From assembly GCA_963697285.1 (NCBI GenBank), contig CAVONI010000009.1:248001-312000 (forward strand): a stretch of DNA of 64,000 bases, given 5' to 3'. Of the stretch, positions 51,382 to 60,721 are shown piece after piece. The DNA is from JAEUQQ01 sp963697285. Lineage in GTDB: Bacteria; Acidobacteriota; Vicinamibacteria; Vicinamibacterales; JAFNAJ01. The notes beneath the pieces are model-generated. The model saw nothing but the letters and a program-made list of their open reading frames with translations. It was not told the origin of the DNA and did not search any database. The first letter of the stretch is position 1; each line of letters opens with the position of its first letter. Made by a program: the position numbers and the translations under genes.

Positions 51382-53712
51382 ATGGCCAACTCCACGACTC
51401 GATGCGTCCTGTGCGGCGTGCTGCTCGGCGCGCTGGCGGCCGCACCCTCGTTCGCGCAGGGCCTCTCACCGGCGCCGGCGGCCGCGCCGGCTTCGAGCGC
51501 CACGGTTCGGGCGATCGCCGACGCGGCGCCCGCGCCGGTCGCGCCAGACGTGATCTCGCGCGACGAGCAGGGCCGCGTCACCGTCAGGGCCAACCGCCTG
51601 CCCGAAGGCCTCGTCATCGACGGACGCCTCGACGAAGACGTGTACCGCGCGATCAAGCCGTTCGGCGACTTCATCCAGCAGGAACCCAACGAGGGTCAGC
51701 CGGCGTCGGCGAAGACCGACGTCTGGGTCTTCTACGACGAGCGCACCGTCTACATCGCCGCGCGCTGCTGGCAGGACGCGTCGATGCCGCTGGTCGCCAA
51801 GGAACTTCGACGCGACGGCCCGAGCCAGTTCGAGAACGACAACTTCGCCGTCATCTTCGACACGTTCCGCGATCGGCGCAACGGCTTCATGTTCCAGACG
51901 AATCCCCTCGGATCGGTCAACGATCAGTTGATGACCGATGAAGGGGCGGGGGCGAACCGCGATTGGAACACGGTGTGGGATCTTCGCTCGTCGCGAGACG
52001 CGTCGGGCTGGTCGGTCGAGATGGCCATCCCCTTCCGCTCGCTGCGCTTCCCCGCCGGCACCGAGCAGGTGTGGGGCATCAACTTCCGCCGCAACATCCA
52101 GGCACGCACCGAGTACACCTACCTGACGCACATCCCGGCCTCGGCCGGTCGACGAGGCCTGGCGCGGTTGTCGCGCGCGGCCACGCTCGTGGGGCTCGAG
52201 GTGGCGACGCGTCCGGGACGCCTGGAAGTCAAGCCCTACACGATCGGATCCGTCTCGACCGACCGGGAGGCCGTGCCGCCGATCAACAACGACGTGGAGG
52301 CGCGCGCCGGCTTCGACGTCAAGGCCGGGATCGGGAGCGGCCTCACCGGCGACCTGACGGTGTACACCGACTTCGCGCAGGTCGAAGAGGACGAAGCGCA
52401 GGTGAACCTCACCCGCTTCGCCCTGTTCCAGCCCGAGAAGCGCGAGTTCTTCCTCGAAGGCCTGGGCCTGTTCGCGTTCGGCGGCGTCAGCAACACGCGG
52501 TCACCGGGAGGTGGTCCACCGCCGGTCGCGCCCGTGGTGTTCTTCAGTCGCCGCATCGGCCTGAACGACGACACGCCGGCGCAGATCCTGGCCGGCGGCC
52601 GCGTGACCGGCCGGATCGGCGCATGGTCGATTGGCGCGCTCCAGGTGCGGCAGGACGAGAGCACCTCGCCTGCGGCTTCGCTGCCGCAGACCGATTTCTC
52701 GGTGTTGCGTGTGCGCCGCGACATCTTCTCGCGGAGCAGCGTGGGAGTCATCTACACGCGGCGGTCGCATGCCGAGGAGGGCGGAGGCGTGAACCAGGTC
52801 GGAGGGTTCGACCTGCTCCTCGCGCCCACGCAGGAGTTCACGGTCAACGCGTACGTCGCACAGTCAGACGCGGTCGACGCCGGCACAGATGACACCAGCT
52901 ACCGCGCGCGCATCGAATACAACGCCGACCTCCTCGGACTGCAGGCCGAGTACAACGTGGTCGGCGACGATTTCACGCCCGACGTGGGATTGATGCGCCG
53001 CGAAGACTTCCGGCGGAGCTTCGTCGAAGGACGCATCAGCCGCCGCCCCGCGGGCAGCACCTGGCTGCGCAAGTGGAACCTGGTCGGAGGCGTCGACTAC
53101 TTCACCGACAACGACGGCGTCGTCGAGAGCCGCAGCCAGACGGGCGAACTCCGGTTCGAGTTCGCCAACGGCGACGGCGCCGAGCTGAAAGCCGAACGGT
53201 CGTACGAGTCGCTCTCGGAGGACCTCGAGCTATCGGCCGATCGCATCATCCCGCTCGGCGTGTACCGCTTCGACACGGTGCGCACGAGTTACCAGCTCGG
53301 GCCGCGCCATCGCGTGTCTGGCGACATTGGCGCCGCGATCGGCTCGTTCTACGGCGGCTCGGTCCGCGAGGTCAGCTTCCGCGGACGGACCGACCTGCTG
53401 GGGCGGCTCACGCTCGAACCCAACGTGTCGGTGAACTGGATCGACGTCCCGACCGAGCCGACCCCCTTCTGGGTCAACGTGCTCGCGCTCCGTGCCACGT
53501 GGCCGTTCTCGCCGCGGGCGTCGCTCGGCGCACTCGTGCAGTACGAGACCGACGGTGGATCGCTCGGCGCGAGCGCGCGCTTCAGATGGGAGTATCGCCC
53601 CGGCAGCGATCTGTTCGTGGTGTTGTCGGAGGGCCGCAGCACGGCGCAGCCGGGGACGCCGATGCTGAACAGGAGCGTCGCCGTGAAGTTCACGCGGTTG
53701 CTGCACTTCTGA
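51382..53712 (+). CDS. DUF5916 outer-membrane protein with CBM9-like N-terminal domain
   Basis: ATG 51382 gives 776 residues; the next in-frame start upstream (51295) lies before the operators. A signal peptide ends near PSFAQG. Residues 80-270 resemble a family 9 carbohydrate-binding-like sandwich (LVIDGRLDEDVYRAIKPFGDFIQQEPNEG, FYDERTVYIAARCW, and WSVEMAIPFRSLRFP). The rest is the DUF5916 region, a probable beta barrel (VTVYTDFAQVEEDEAQVNLTRFALFQPEKREFFLEG, ending VKFTRLLHF). Members are common in Bacteroidota and Acidobacteriota near TonB receptors and peptidases; function is unproven. It has its own operator and follows the terminator. Confidence 0.88.
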   Translation: MANSTTRCVLCGVLLGALAAAPSFAQGLSPAPAAAPASSATVRAIADAAPAPVAPDVISRDEQGRVTVRANRLPEGLVIDGRLDEDVYRAIKPFGDFIQQEPNEGQPASAKTDVWVFYDERTVYIAARCWQDASMPLVAKELRRDGPSQFENDNFAVIFDTFRDRRNGFMFQTNPLGSVNDQLMTDEGAGANRDWNTVWDLRSSRDASGWSVEMAIPFRSLRFPAGTEQVWGINFRRNIQARTEYTYLTHIPASAGRRGLARLSRAATLVGLEVATRPGRLEVKPYTIGSVSTDREAVPPINNDVEARAGFDVKAGIGSGLTGDLTVYTDFAQVEEDEAQVNLTRFALFQPEKREFFLEGLGLFAFGGVSNTRSPGGGPPPVAPVVFFSRRIGLNDDTPAQILAGGRVTGRIGAWSIGALQVRQDESTSPAASLPQTDFSVLRVRRDIFSRSSVGVIYTRRSHAEEGGGVNQVGGFDLLLAPTQEFTVNAYVAQSDAVDAGTDDTSYRARIEYNADLLGLQAEYNVVGDDFTPDVGLMRREDFRRSFVEGRISRRPAGSTWLRKWNLVGGVDYFTDNDGVVESRSQTGELRFEFANGDGAELKAERSYESLSEDLELSADRIIPLGVYRFDTVRTSYQLGPRHRVSGDIGAAIGSFYGGSVREVSFRGRTDLLGRLTLEPNVSVNWIDVPTEPTPFWVNVLALRATWPFSPRASLGALVQYETDGGSLGASARFRWEYRPGSDLFVVLSEGRSTAQPGTPMLNRSVAVKFTRLLHF

Positions 53713-53737
53713 TCTCGGGCCGACACGGCGGCAGCGC

Positions 53738-53767
53738 CCGGGCCGCACTGGGGTGCGGCCCCTACAC
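53738..53767. repeat. Family C palindrome, copy 3
   Basis: GGGCCGCAC-TGGG-GTGCGGCCC forms a hairpin about 27 bases after the DUF5916 stop, followed by CTACACC. It may act as a terminator-like structure. A tandem repeat follows at once. Confidence 0.85.
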
Positions 53768-53821
53768 CGGGCATCCCGCGCACGCCGGGCATCCCGCGCA
53801 CGCCGGGCATCCCACGCACGC
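53768..53821. repeat. Three tandem 18-base repeats
   Basis: The unit CGGGCATCCCGCGCACGC occurs three times head to tail (53768, 53786, 53804); the third differs by one base. It abuts family C copy 3, upstream of the PIG-L deacetylase gene. Confidence 0.9.
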
Positions 53822-53893
53822 ATTGCGCCACGGACGGGCGCGGCGGTAGCATCCGTCTGGTTCGTCGTTTTCCCCTTCTTGTCAGGACTCATC

Positions 53894-56626
53894 ATGTCAC
53901 TACCGTTCACGCGTTCCGCGACCGCACTGGCGGCCGTGGCGTTGACGCTCGTCGTGTCGACGCCGGCCACCGGGCAGGTCACCCCGCTCGCTCACGACCA
54001 GGGAGCCATCGGCCTTGGTCTCGCCCTCCGGCATCTGCCCGTCGAGGGATCGATGCTGTACGTCACCGCGCATCCGGATGACGAGAACAACGGCGTGTTC
54101 GTCGCGCTGAACCGGGGCCGCGGTCTCAAGACCGCACTGTTCACCCTGACGCGGGGCGATGGCGGGCAGAACGAGATCGGCCCCGAGCTGTTCCAGGCCA
54201 TCGGGGTCCTGCGGACCGAGGAACTCAATGCGGTGCACCGCTACGACAACGCGGCGCAGTACTACTCACGCGCCTTCGAGTTCGGTTACTCGTTCAGCGT
54301 CGAGGAAACGTTCGACAAGTGGGGCAAGGACGAGATCCTGCGCGACGTCGTGCGCGTGATTCGCATGGCACGCCCGGATGTCATCCTGACCATGCCGCGC
54401 GAGGCACCCGGCGGCGGGCAGCACCACCAGGCCTCGGCACGCCTTGCGGCCGAGGCCTTCCGTGCAGCGGCCGACCCAGCGCGGTTCCCCGATCAGATCG
54501 CCGCGGGTCTGCGCCCGTGGCAGGCACGCAAGATCTACGAGGCCGCCAGCGGCAGCCCCGGCGCGGGCATGGGCGGCCCGGAGACCGGCGCGAAGAACAC
54601 GACGGCGATCAGCACGGCCGACTTCGATCCCCTGCTGGGGATGTCGTGGAACCAGTTCGGGGCGCTGTCGCGAGGCAACCACCTGTGCCAGGGCATGGGG
54701 CAGCTCGAGGCGCGGCCGGGCGCGGGGATGGCCCGCTTCTCGCTCGTCGACAGCGAACCCGCCGTCACCGGCAGCGAGGCCGACCTGTTCGCCGGCATCG
54801 ACATCACGCTCGGACGCATCGCGGCGTTCGCGCGGGGGCAAGAGTCGAAGATCGAGTCGCTCACATCCTCGCTCGCGACGATCGACGGGTATGCCAAGGC
54901 CGCCAACACGGCCTTCGACGTCCGCACCCCTCACAAGACGTTGCCGCCGCTGGCCGCCGGCCTTGCGAAGCTGCGCACGCTGCGCGACGAGGTCAAGGCG
55001 AGCACGCTCACCGCAGGCGCGCGTGACGAAATCCTCTTCCGCCTCGATCGCAAGATCGGCGACTTCGAGCGCGCGTTCGCGCTCGCGCAGGGCCTCGTCG
55101 TCCATGTGACCGTGAACGACGGCAACGTCATCCGCGGCCAGAGCTTCGACGTGACGGCGTCGGTCTTCAACACCGGCGCCGTGCCGGTGGCCATCGACGA
55201 TGTGACGCTCAACGTGCCGAGCGGCTGGACGGCGACGCTGAAGAACGGCGCACCGAAGTCGCTCGACTACAACCAATCGGCGACGCTCACGTACGCCGTG
55301 ACGGTGGGGCCGCAGGCGCGTTACTCGCAGCCTTACTGGACAATCACTCCAGGCGTCGATCGCTACACGCTGGCCATCCCTGAGCACTTCGGTCTGCCGT
55401 GGAGTCCACCCGACGTCACCGCTGACGTGCGCTACACGACGACGGGCGTGTCGGCCGTGCTCACCAGCCCCGCGTACTTCCGCTACGAGGGCCCATGGGT
55501 CGGCGGCGAGAAGCAGAAGGTCGTCAACATCGTGCCCGCGCTGTCGGTGACGCTGACGCCGGATGTGGCGATCGTGCCGATCGCGGCCGCTGGCAGGAAG
55601 CGTGAGTTCCGCGTCACCGTGCTGAACAACGCCCCCACCGGCGGCGCGGCGACGGTGCGCCTGGAAGCGCCGGCCGGTTGGACGGTGGAACCGCAGGAGG
55701 CCGCGCTGAGCTTCTCGCTCGAGGAAGAGGAGATGACCGCGAGGTTCTTCGTGACGCCGCCGACCACGCTCAAGGAGGGCGCCGTGGAGATCAAGGCCGT
55801 CGCCACGCGCGACGGCGTGGAGTACCGCGAGGGCTACCGCGTCATCGCCTACGATCACATCCAGGCGCGGCACCTCTACGAGCCGGCCGCGTCGCACGTC
55901 AAGGTGATCGACGTCGCCGTCGCACCGAACCTCTCCATCGGCTACGTGATGGGCTCGGGCGACGAGGTACCGACGGCCATCGCGCAGCTGGGCGCGAACG
56001 TGACGCTGCTGAGCAGCGACGACATCGCGTTCGGGAACCTGGCGAAGTTCTCGACGATCGTGCTGGGCATCCGCGCGCACGAGAAGCGCGCCGACCTCCG
56101 CGCCTACAACCAGCGGTTGCTCGATTTCGTGCGCGGCGGCGGACACGTCCTCGTCCAGTACAACAAGGTCGACTTCAACCAGTTGGGCAGCCGGCTCGAC
56201 TTCAACGCCCCGCCGCCGGCGACGAGTCCCTTCGCGCCGTATCCGGGGATCGTCCTGCGCGACCGTGTCACGGTCGAGGAGGCGCCCATCAAGGTGCTGG
56301 CGGCTGATCGCATCGAGATGAACACGCCCAACAAGATCGGCGACGTCGACTTCGCGGGCTGGGTGCAGGAGCGCGGACTCTACTTCTTCGGCGCAAAGGA
56401 CGCGCGGTACGTCGACATCCTGGCGGCCGCCGATCCGTGGCCGAAGAATCCCGGCGAGAAGAAGGGCCTGCTGACCGTGGCACCGGTGGGCAACGGCACA
56501 TGGACGTACGTCGGCCTCGGCCTGTGGCGCCAGTTGCCGGCCGGCACGCCTGGCGCGTATCGCATCCTCGCGAACCTGATCAGCCGTCCGCGCAACGACG
56601 CGTCGGGGCCGTCGGTGCAGCCGTAG
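53894..56626 (+). CDS. Large exported PIG-L family deacetylase
   Basis: ATG 53894 gives 910 residues with a signal peptide ending STPATGQ. The N-terminal domain (about 50-260) is a LmbE/PIG-L zinc deacetylase with AHPDDENN (His60, Asp62, Asp63) and the distal histidines in GGGQHHQASARLAAEAF. Two or more immunoglobulin-like NEW3 modules follow (VLNVPSGWTATLKNG and VRLEAPAGWTVEPQEAALSF). The last third has a Rossmann-like glutamine-amidotransferase fold (RAYNQRLLDFVRGGGHVLVQYNK). PIG-L enzymes remove N-acetyl groups from sugars. This three-part form is frequent in Acidobacteriota and Bacteroidota and probably acts on extracellular or periplasmic amino sugars. Confidence 0.9.
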   Translation: MSLPFTRSATALAAVALTLVVSTPATGQVTPLAHDQGAIGLGLALRHLPVEGSMLYVTAHPDDENNGVFVALNRGRGLKTALFTLTRGDGGQNEIGPELFQAIGVLRTEELNAVHRYDNAAQYYSRAFEFGYSFSVEETFDKWGKDEILRDVVRVIRMARPDVILTMPREAPGGGQHHQASARLAAEAFRAAADPARFPDQIAAGLRPWQARKIYEAASGSPGAGMGGPETGAKNTTAISTADFDPLLGMSWNQFGALSRGNHLCQGMGQLEARPGAGMARFSLVDSEPAVTGSEADLFAGIDITLGRIAAFARGQESKIESLTSSLATIDGYAKAANTAFDVRTPHKTLPPLAAGLAKLRTLRDEVKASTLTAGARDEILFRLDRKIGDFERAFALAQGLVVHVTVNDGNVIRGQSFDVTASVFNTGAVPVAIDDVTLNVPSGWTATLKNGAPKSLDYNQSATLTYAVTVGPQARYSQPYWTITPGVDRYTLAIPEHFGLPWSPPDVTADVRYTTTGVSAVLTSPAYFRYEGPWVGGEKQKVVNIVPALSVTLTPDVAIVPIAAAGRKREFRVTVLNNAPTGGAATVRLEAPAGWTVEPQEAALSFSLEEEEMTARFFVTPPTTLKEGAVEIKAVATRDGVEYREGYRVIAYDHIQARHLYEPAASHVKVIDVAVAPNLSIGYVMGSGDEVPTAIAQLGANVTLLSSDDIAFGNLAKFSTIVLGIRAHEKRADLRAYNQRLLDFVRGGGHVLVQYNKVDFNQLGSRLDFNAPPPATSPFAPYPGIVLRDRVTVEEAPIKVLAADRIEMNTPNKIGDVDFAGWVQERGLYFFGAKDARYVDILAAADPWPKNPGEKKGLLTVAPVGNGTWTYVGLGLWRQLPAGTPGAYRILANLISRPRNDASGPSVQP

Positions 56627-56641
56627 CGTCGCAGGGCATTC

Positions 56642-56676
56642 GTCTGGGTCACACGATGCACTGGTGTGGCCCAGAC
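56642..56676 (+). terminator. Hairpin after the PIG-L gene
   Basis: GTCTGGGTCACAC (56642-56654) pairs with GTGTGGCCCAGAC (56664-56676) at 12 of 13 positions, around a 9-base loop. It lies 15 bases after the stop codon. There is no T-tract, so termination would be weak or Rho-assisted; an RNA-stabilising role is also possible. Confidence 0.5.
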
Positions 56677-56753
56677 CCCCGTCCGGGCAGCCCGGGGGCG
56701 AGGCCCGCAGGCAGCGTATACTGCCCCACACCATCCCCAGAGGAGGCCGTTGC

Positions 56754-57623
56754 ATGCCGCGAATCGTCAGGTGCGGGTTGATCCAGGCGCAGAACGTCCT
56801 CGGCCCCGAAGCGGGCTTGCCGAAGATCAAGAAGGCGATGATCGACAAGCACGTCGGGCTCATCGCCGAGGCCGCGCGCAAGAAGGTGAAGATCCTGTGC
56901 CTGCAGGAACTCTTCTACGGCCCCTACTTCTGCGCCGAGCAGGAGACGCGCTGGTACGACCTGACCGAACGCGTGCCCGACGGCCCGACCGTCACGCTGA
57001 TGCAGAAGCTCGCGAAGAAACACAAGATGGTGATCATCGTCCCCGTCTACGAGGAAGATCAGCCGGGCGTCTACTACAACACCGCCGCCGTGATCGACGC
57101 GGACGGAAGGTTCCTGGGGAAGTACCGCAAGACACATATCCCGCACTGCAAGCCGGGCTTCTGGGAGAAGTTCTACTTCCGTCCCGGCAACCTGGGGTAT
57201 CCGACGTTCGAGACCGCCGTTGCGAAGATCGGCGTGTACATCTGCTACGACCGGCACTTCCCCGAGGGGGCGCGCGCGCTGGGCCTCGCTGGTGCCGAGA
57301 TCGTGTTCAACCCGTCGGCGACCGTTGCCGGGCTGTCGGAGTATCTCTGGAAGCTCGAGCAACCCGCGCACGCCGTCGCCAACGGGTATTTCGTCGGCGC
57401 GATCAACCGCGTGGGCAACGAGGCGCCGTGGAACATCGGGGAGTTCTACGGGCAGAGCTACTTCTGCGACCCGCGCGGGAAGATCATCGCCGAGGCCCCC
57501 CGCGACAGCGACGCCGTCGTCGTCGCCGACCTCAACCTCGACATGATCACCGAGGTGCGCGGCGTGTGGCAGTTCTACCGCGACCGCCGCCCCGACGCCT
57601 ACGGCCCCCTGGTCGCCCCGTAG
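56754..57623 (+). CDS. pydC: Carbamoyl amidohydrolase (beta-ureidopropionase type, nitrilase superfamily)
   Basis: ATG 56754 is preceded by AGAGGAGG and gives 289 residues. The nitrilase triad is present: Glu52 in CLQELFYGPYF, Lys126 in YRKTHIPH and Cys164 in VYICYDRHFPE. The substrate-specific GKYRKTHIPHCKPGFWEKFYFRPGN block is that of beta-ureidopropionases and N-carbamoyl amino acid hydrolases. It releases beta-alanine (or an amino acid), CO2 and ammonia from the N-carbamoyl compound, the last step of reductive pyrimidine breakdown. A TATACT box lies at 56717-56722. It opens the catabolic cluster. Confidence 0.9.
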   Translation: MPRIVRCGLIQAQNVLGPEAGLPKIKKAMIDKHVGLIAEAARKKVKILCLQELFYGPYFCAEQETRWYDLTERVPDGPTVTLMQKLAKKHKMVIIVPVYEEDQPGVYYNTAAVIDADGRFLGKYRKTHIPHCKPGFWEKFYFRPGNLGYPTFETAVAKIGVYICYDRHFPEGARALGLAGAEIVFNPSATVAGLSEYLWKLEQPAHAVANGYFVGAINRVGNEAPWNIGEFYGQSYFCDPRGKIIAEAPRDSDAVVVADLNLDMITEVRGVWQFYRDRRPDAYGPLVAP

Positions 57624-57642
57624 CAGAAATGTGCACGCGCTG

Positions 57643-57756
57643 AATTGGGGTCAGACCCGAATTCAGTTCGCGCCACGGTGGATGCGGCCTGGATTCGCAC
57701 TTTCTGCGAATCTTCATCGCAGACCAGGCGTTTTGAATTGGGGTCTGACCCCAATT
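57643..57756. repeat. Family B palindrome pair, copies 3 and 4
   Basis: Copy 3 (57643-57663) reads AATTGGGGTC-A-GACCCGAATT with one mismatch. Copy 4 (57736-57756) is perfect with a T at the centre. They enclose 72 bases containing an internal inverted repeat CGCA-CTTTCTGCG around 57697. The pair fills most of the gap after the carbamoyl amidohydrolase. Confidence 0.85.
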
Positions 57757-57822
57757 ACGTAATCTGCCGCGTTGGGGCGCGGCAGGTGTGGCAGGAACTG
57801 CACCCGGTCTATACTCCGCGCC

Positions 57823-59418
57823 ATGGGCAGACGGCTGATTTCGACGGCAGCGGCACTTGTGTTCGCCGGGGCGCTCATCGGCGCCCAGGCGCCGACCTAC
57901 GACCTCCTCATCCGGCACGCGCGCGTGGTGGACGGCACGGGTGCTCCGTGGTTCGTCGGCGACGTGGGCGTCCGCGGCGACACCATCGCGGCCGTCGGAC
58001 GCGACCTGCCGGGCACCGCGAAGGCGACGGTCGATGCCGCCGGGATGGTGCTGGCGCCTGGCTTCATCGACATCCACACCCATGCGCGGCGCGGGATCTT
58101 CATCGTCCCTGCCGCCGACAACTACGTCCGCCAGGGCGTGACGACGCTGGTCGAGGGACCAGACGGCAGCTCACCGCTTCCGATCGCCGACTTCCTCGCC
58201 AAGGTCGAGGCCACGCGGGCCGTGCCGAACTTCGCGACGTTCGTGGGGCAGGGCTCCGTCCGCACGAAGGTCATGGGGAACGTCGATCGCCCTGCGACAC
58301 CACAGGAACTCGACGCGATGAAGGAACTGGTGCGGCAGGCGATGCGCGACGGCGCCTTCGGCTTGAGCACGGGCCTGCTCTACGTGCCGGGCACCTTCAC
58401 GCCCACCGAGGAGGTGATCGCCCTCGCGAAAGAGGCAGGCCTGCTCGGCGGCATCTACATCTCGCACATGCGCGAGGAGGCCTCGCGCGTCGTCGAGAGC
58501 GTGAAGGAGACGATCCGCATCGGCGAGGAAGGGAACCTGCCCACGCAGGTCACGCACCACAAGATCGTCGGCCGGGCGAACTGGGGACGCAGCACCGACA
58601 CCCTCCGCGACGCCGAGGCCGCTCGCGTCCGCGGCGTCGATGTGACGATCGACCAGTATCCCTACACGGCGTCGAGCACCGGGATCTCGGTCCTCTTCCC
58701 GCGCTGGGCGCTGGAGGGCACGGACGCTGACGTGAACGCGCGCATCGCCGACGCCGCGCAGCGCGCGCGCATCAAGGCGTCGATCATCGAGAACCTGGAG
58801 TTCGACCGGGGCGGCGGCGATCCCAAGAACGTGCAGATCGCAAACGCCCGGTGGGATCCTTCCATGGCCGGCAAGACGCTCGCGGATCTCGTCCGCGCGA
58901 AGGGGCAGGCGGTCTCGTTCGATACCGCCGCCGAGGTGGTCATCGAGATCGTCCGGCGCGGCGGGGCGCAGGGGATCTTCCACGCCATCGACGAGGCAGA
59001 CCTGAGGCGGATCCTCGCGTCGCCGCTGACGATGATCGGATCCGACGGCGAGGTGGTGCCTTTCGGTGAGGCGTCTCCGCATCCGCGCAGTTACGGCACG
59101 TTCGTGCGCGTGCTCGGCCGCTACGTGCGCGACGAGAAGGTCATCACGCTCGAAGACGCCGTCCGCAAGATGACGTCGTTTCCCGCCGCGCGCCTCGGGC
59201 TCGCCGACCGCGGCATCGTCCGCGCCGGGATGAAGGCCGACCTCGTGGTGTTCGACCCCGCACGCATCGCGGATCGCGCCACCTACGAACAACCGCACCA
59301 GTATCCCGTCGGCGTCGAACGCGTCTTCGTGAACGGCGAGCTCGTGTTCGACGGGACGTCGATGACTGCGGCGAGGCCCGGCAAGGTCCTCCGCGGCCCG
59401 GCGGCAACCAAGCGCTGA
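57823..59418 (+). CDS. Exported N-acyl-D-amino-acid deacylase (amidohydrolase superfamily)
   Basis: ATG 57823 gives 531 residues starting with a signal peptide (RRLISTAAALVFAGALIGAQAP). Core features are the metal-site GFIDIHTHARR, FGLSTGLLYVPG, YISHMREEASRVVESVKE and the C-terminal signature SPHPRSYGTFVRVLGRYV, specific for D-aminoacylase/D-glutamate deacylase types, then DLVVFDP and VFVNGELV. It cleaves N-acyl-D-amino acids to the free amino acid in the periplasm. A TATACT box is just upstream at 57810-57815. It sits inside the pyrimidine/hydantoin cluster, where it could process N-acylated products, although this link is inferred. Confidence 0.9.
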   Translation: MGRRLISTAAALVFAGALIGAQAPTYDLLIRHARVVDGTGAPWFVGDVGVRGDTIAAVGRDLPGTAKATVDAAGMVLAPGFIDIHTHARRGIFIVPAADNYVRQGVTTLVEGPDGSSPLPIADFLAKVEATRAVPNFATFVGQGSVRTKVMGNVDRPATPQELDAMKELVRQAMRDGAFGLSTGLLYVPGTFTPTEEVIALAKEAGLLGGIYISHMREEASRVVESVKETIRIGEEGNLPTQVTHHKIVGRANWGRSTDTLRDAEAARVRGVDVTIDQYPYTASSTGISVLFPRWALEGTDADVNARIADAAQRARIKASIIENLEFDRGGGDPKNVQIANARWDPSMAGKTLADLVRAKGQAVSFDTAAEVVIEIVRRGGAQGIFHAIDEADLRRILASPLTMIGSDGEVVPFGEASPHPRSYGTFVRVLGRYVRDEKVITLEDAVRKMTSFPAARLGLADRGIVRAGMKADLVVFDPARIADRATYEQPHQYPVGVERVFVNGELVFDGTSMTAARPGKVLRGPAATKR

Positions 59419-59525
59419 CCCGCCATTTTCTGGTATTCTCGCGCCAAGTTCCACAGTTCAGCGAACGCGCGGCGTCCCCGGTCGTTCACCACGACGGGGA
59501 CGTCACGCCTGGTGGCGAGGCGTCA

Positions 59526-60644
59526 ATGGGCATCGACACGTCGGTTTCGTTCACCGGGATCCGCTTCGAGAATCCGTTCCTGCTCGCGTCGGCCCCACCA
59601 ACCGAGTCGGAGAACAACATCATGCGGGCGTTCGACGCCGGCTGGGGCGGCGTGGTCACCAAGACCATCGGCATGCACCCCGTCGTGAACGTCGCGGGCC
59701 CCAAGACGAAGTTCCTGCGACACAACCCCGAGACGGGAACCTTGTCGATGAACAAGGGCCGTGCCGGCGTGCTGCACTCGTCGTGGAACTGGGAGCTCAT
59801 CTCGGACAAGCCGATCGACGACTGGGTCCCGCGCATCGAGCGGATCAAGAAGGCGCACCCGACGAAGGTGCTCATCGCGTCGATCATGGCGGGCTCGGGC
59901 AGCGACAGGGAACTCGACCACTGGCGGACGCTCGCGCGCGCCTGCGAGAACGCAGGCGCCGACGGCCTCGAGCTCAACCTGTCGTGCCCCCACATGGATC
60001 GGCCCGACATGGGCTCGAACATCGGCAAGGACCAGCAGCTGTGCTCGTTCGTCGTGCAGGTGGTGCGCGACGCCGTCCGCGTGCCGATCTGGGCCAAGCT
60101 CACGCCGGCCACGAGCGACATCGTCGTCGAAGCGGGCGCCGTGTTCCGCGGTGGCGCCGACGCCGTCTCCTCGTCAAACACCTGGCCGTCGCTGCCGCTC
60201 GTCGATCCCGACACGCTCGAGTTCGAGCTCAACGTCGATGGCTACACGTCGAGCGGCGGACTGGGCGGGCCGGCCATCCTGCCGCTGTCGATGGCCAAGA
60301 TGGCCCAGATGACCCGGGCGTTCCCCGACAAGGCGTTCTCGGGAATCGGGGGCGTCAGCGAGTTCGCGCACGCGCTCAACTACTTCGTGTTGGGATGCGG
60401 CACCGTGCAGGTCTGCACGGCCGCCATGCTCGACCACGCCGTCGGCCCGAACGTCATCAAGGGACTCGTCGCAGGACTGATCGCCTTCCTCGAGAAGCAC
60501 GCCGATCGCGGATGGACGTCGGTCGAGTCGTTTCGCGGACTGCGCCGCGATCAGGTGGTGCTGCAGTCGCAGATTCGACGTCCCGACAACAGCGACTACC
60601 AGGGAGGATACGACTCCGAAGGATATGCTTCACCAGAGTCGTGA
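59526..60644 (+). CDS. preA: Dihydropyrimidine dehydrogenase catalytic subunit PreA, lacking the ferredoxin domain
   Basis: The 372-residue protein aligns with the FMN barrel of bacterial PreA: SVSFTGIRFENPFLLASAPPTES, GWGGVVTKTIG, VLIASIMAGSG, NLSCPHMDRPDMGSNIGKD, WAKLTPATSDIV and FSGIGGVSEFAHALNYFVLGCGTVQVCTAAM. The C-terminal tail (RRPDNSDYQGGYDSEGYASPES) has no cysteines, so the two 4Fe-4S clusters of E. coli-type PreA (about 411 residues) are missing. PreT, the flavoprotein partner, is not in the window either. It probably reduces uracil or thymine to the dihydro form, or runs the reverse, with a different electron donor. It lies 78 bases before the dihydropyrimidinase start. Confidence 0.9.
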   Translation: MGIDTSVSFTGIRFENPFLLASAPPTESENNIMRAFDAGWGGVVTKTIGMHPVVNVAGPKTKFLRHNPETGTLSMNKGRAGVLHSSWNWELISDKPIDDWVPRIERIKKAHPTKVLIASIMAGSGSDRELDHWRTLARACENAGADGLELNLSCPHMDRPDMGSNIGKDQQLCSFVVQVVRDAVRVPIWAKLTPATSDIVVEAGAVFRGGADAVSSSNTWPSLPLVDPDTLEFELNVDGYTSSGGLGGPAILPLSMAKMAQMTRAFPDKAFSGIGGVSEFAHALNYFVLGCGTVQVCTAAMLDHAVGPNVIKGLVAGLIAFLEKHADRGWTSVESFRGLRRDQVVLQSQIRRPDNSDYQGGYDSEGYASPES

Positions 60645-60655
60645 TGGTGAGGTTC

Positions 60656-60683
60656 ACGGGCCGCACCGGTGGCGGCCCCTGCA
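60656..60683. repeat. Degenerate family C palindrome, copy 4
   Basis: GGGCCGCAC-CGGT-GGCGGCCCC keeps the family C outline with two mismatches and is followed by TGCA. It sits in the gap between preA and the dihydropyrimidinase gene. Confidence 0.6.
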
Positions 60684-60721
60684 TTGTCACGTGGTCCGTC
60701 ACGTTGTCACAGGTCATCCTC

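Noticed and set aside
53768..53821. CRISPR-like array
   Set aside because: The 18-base units are contiguous with no spacers and there are no cas genes.
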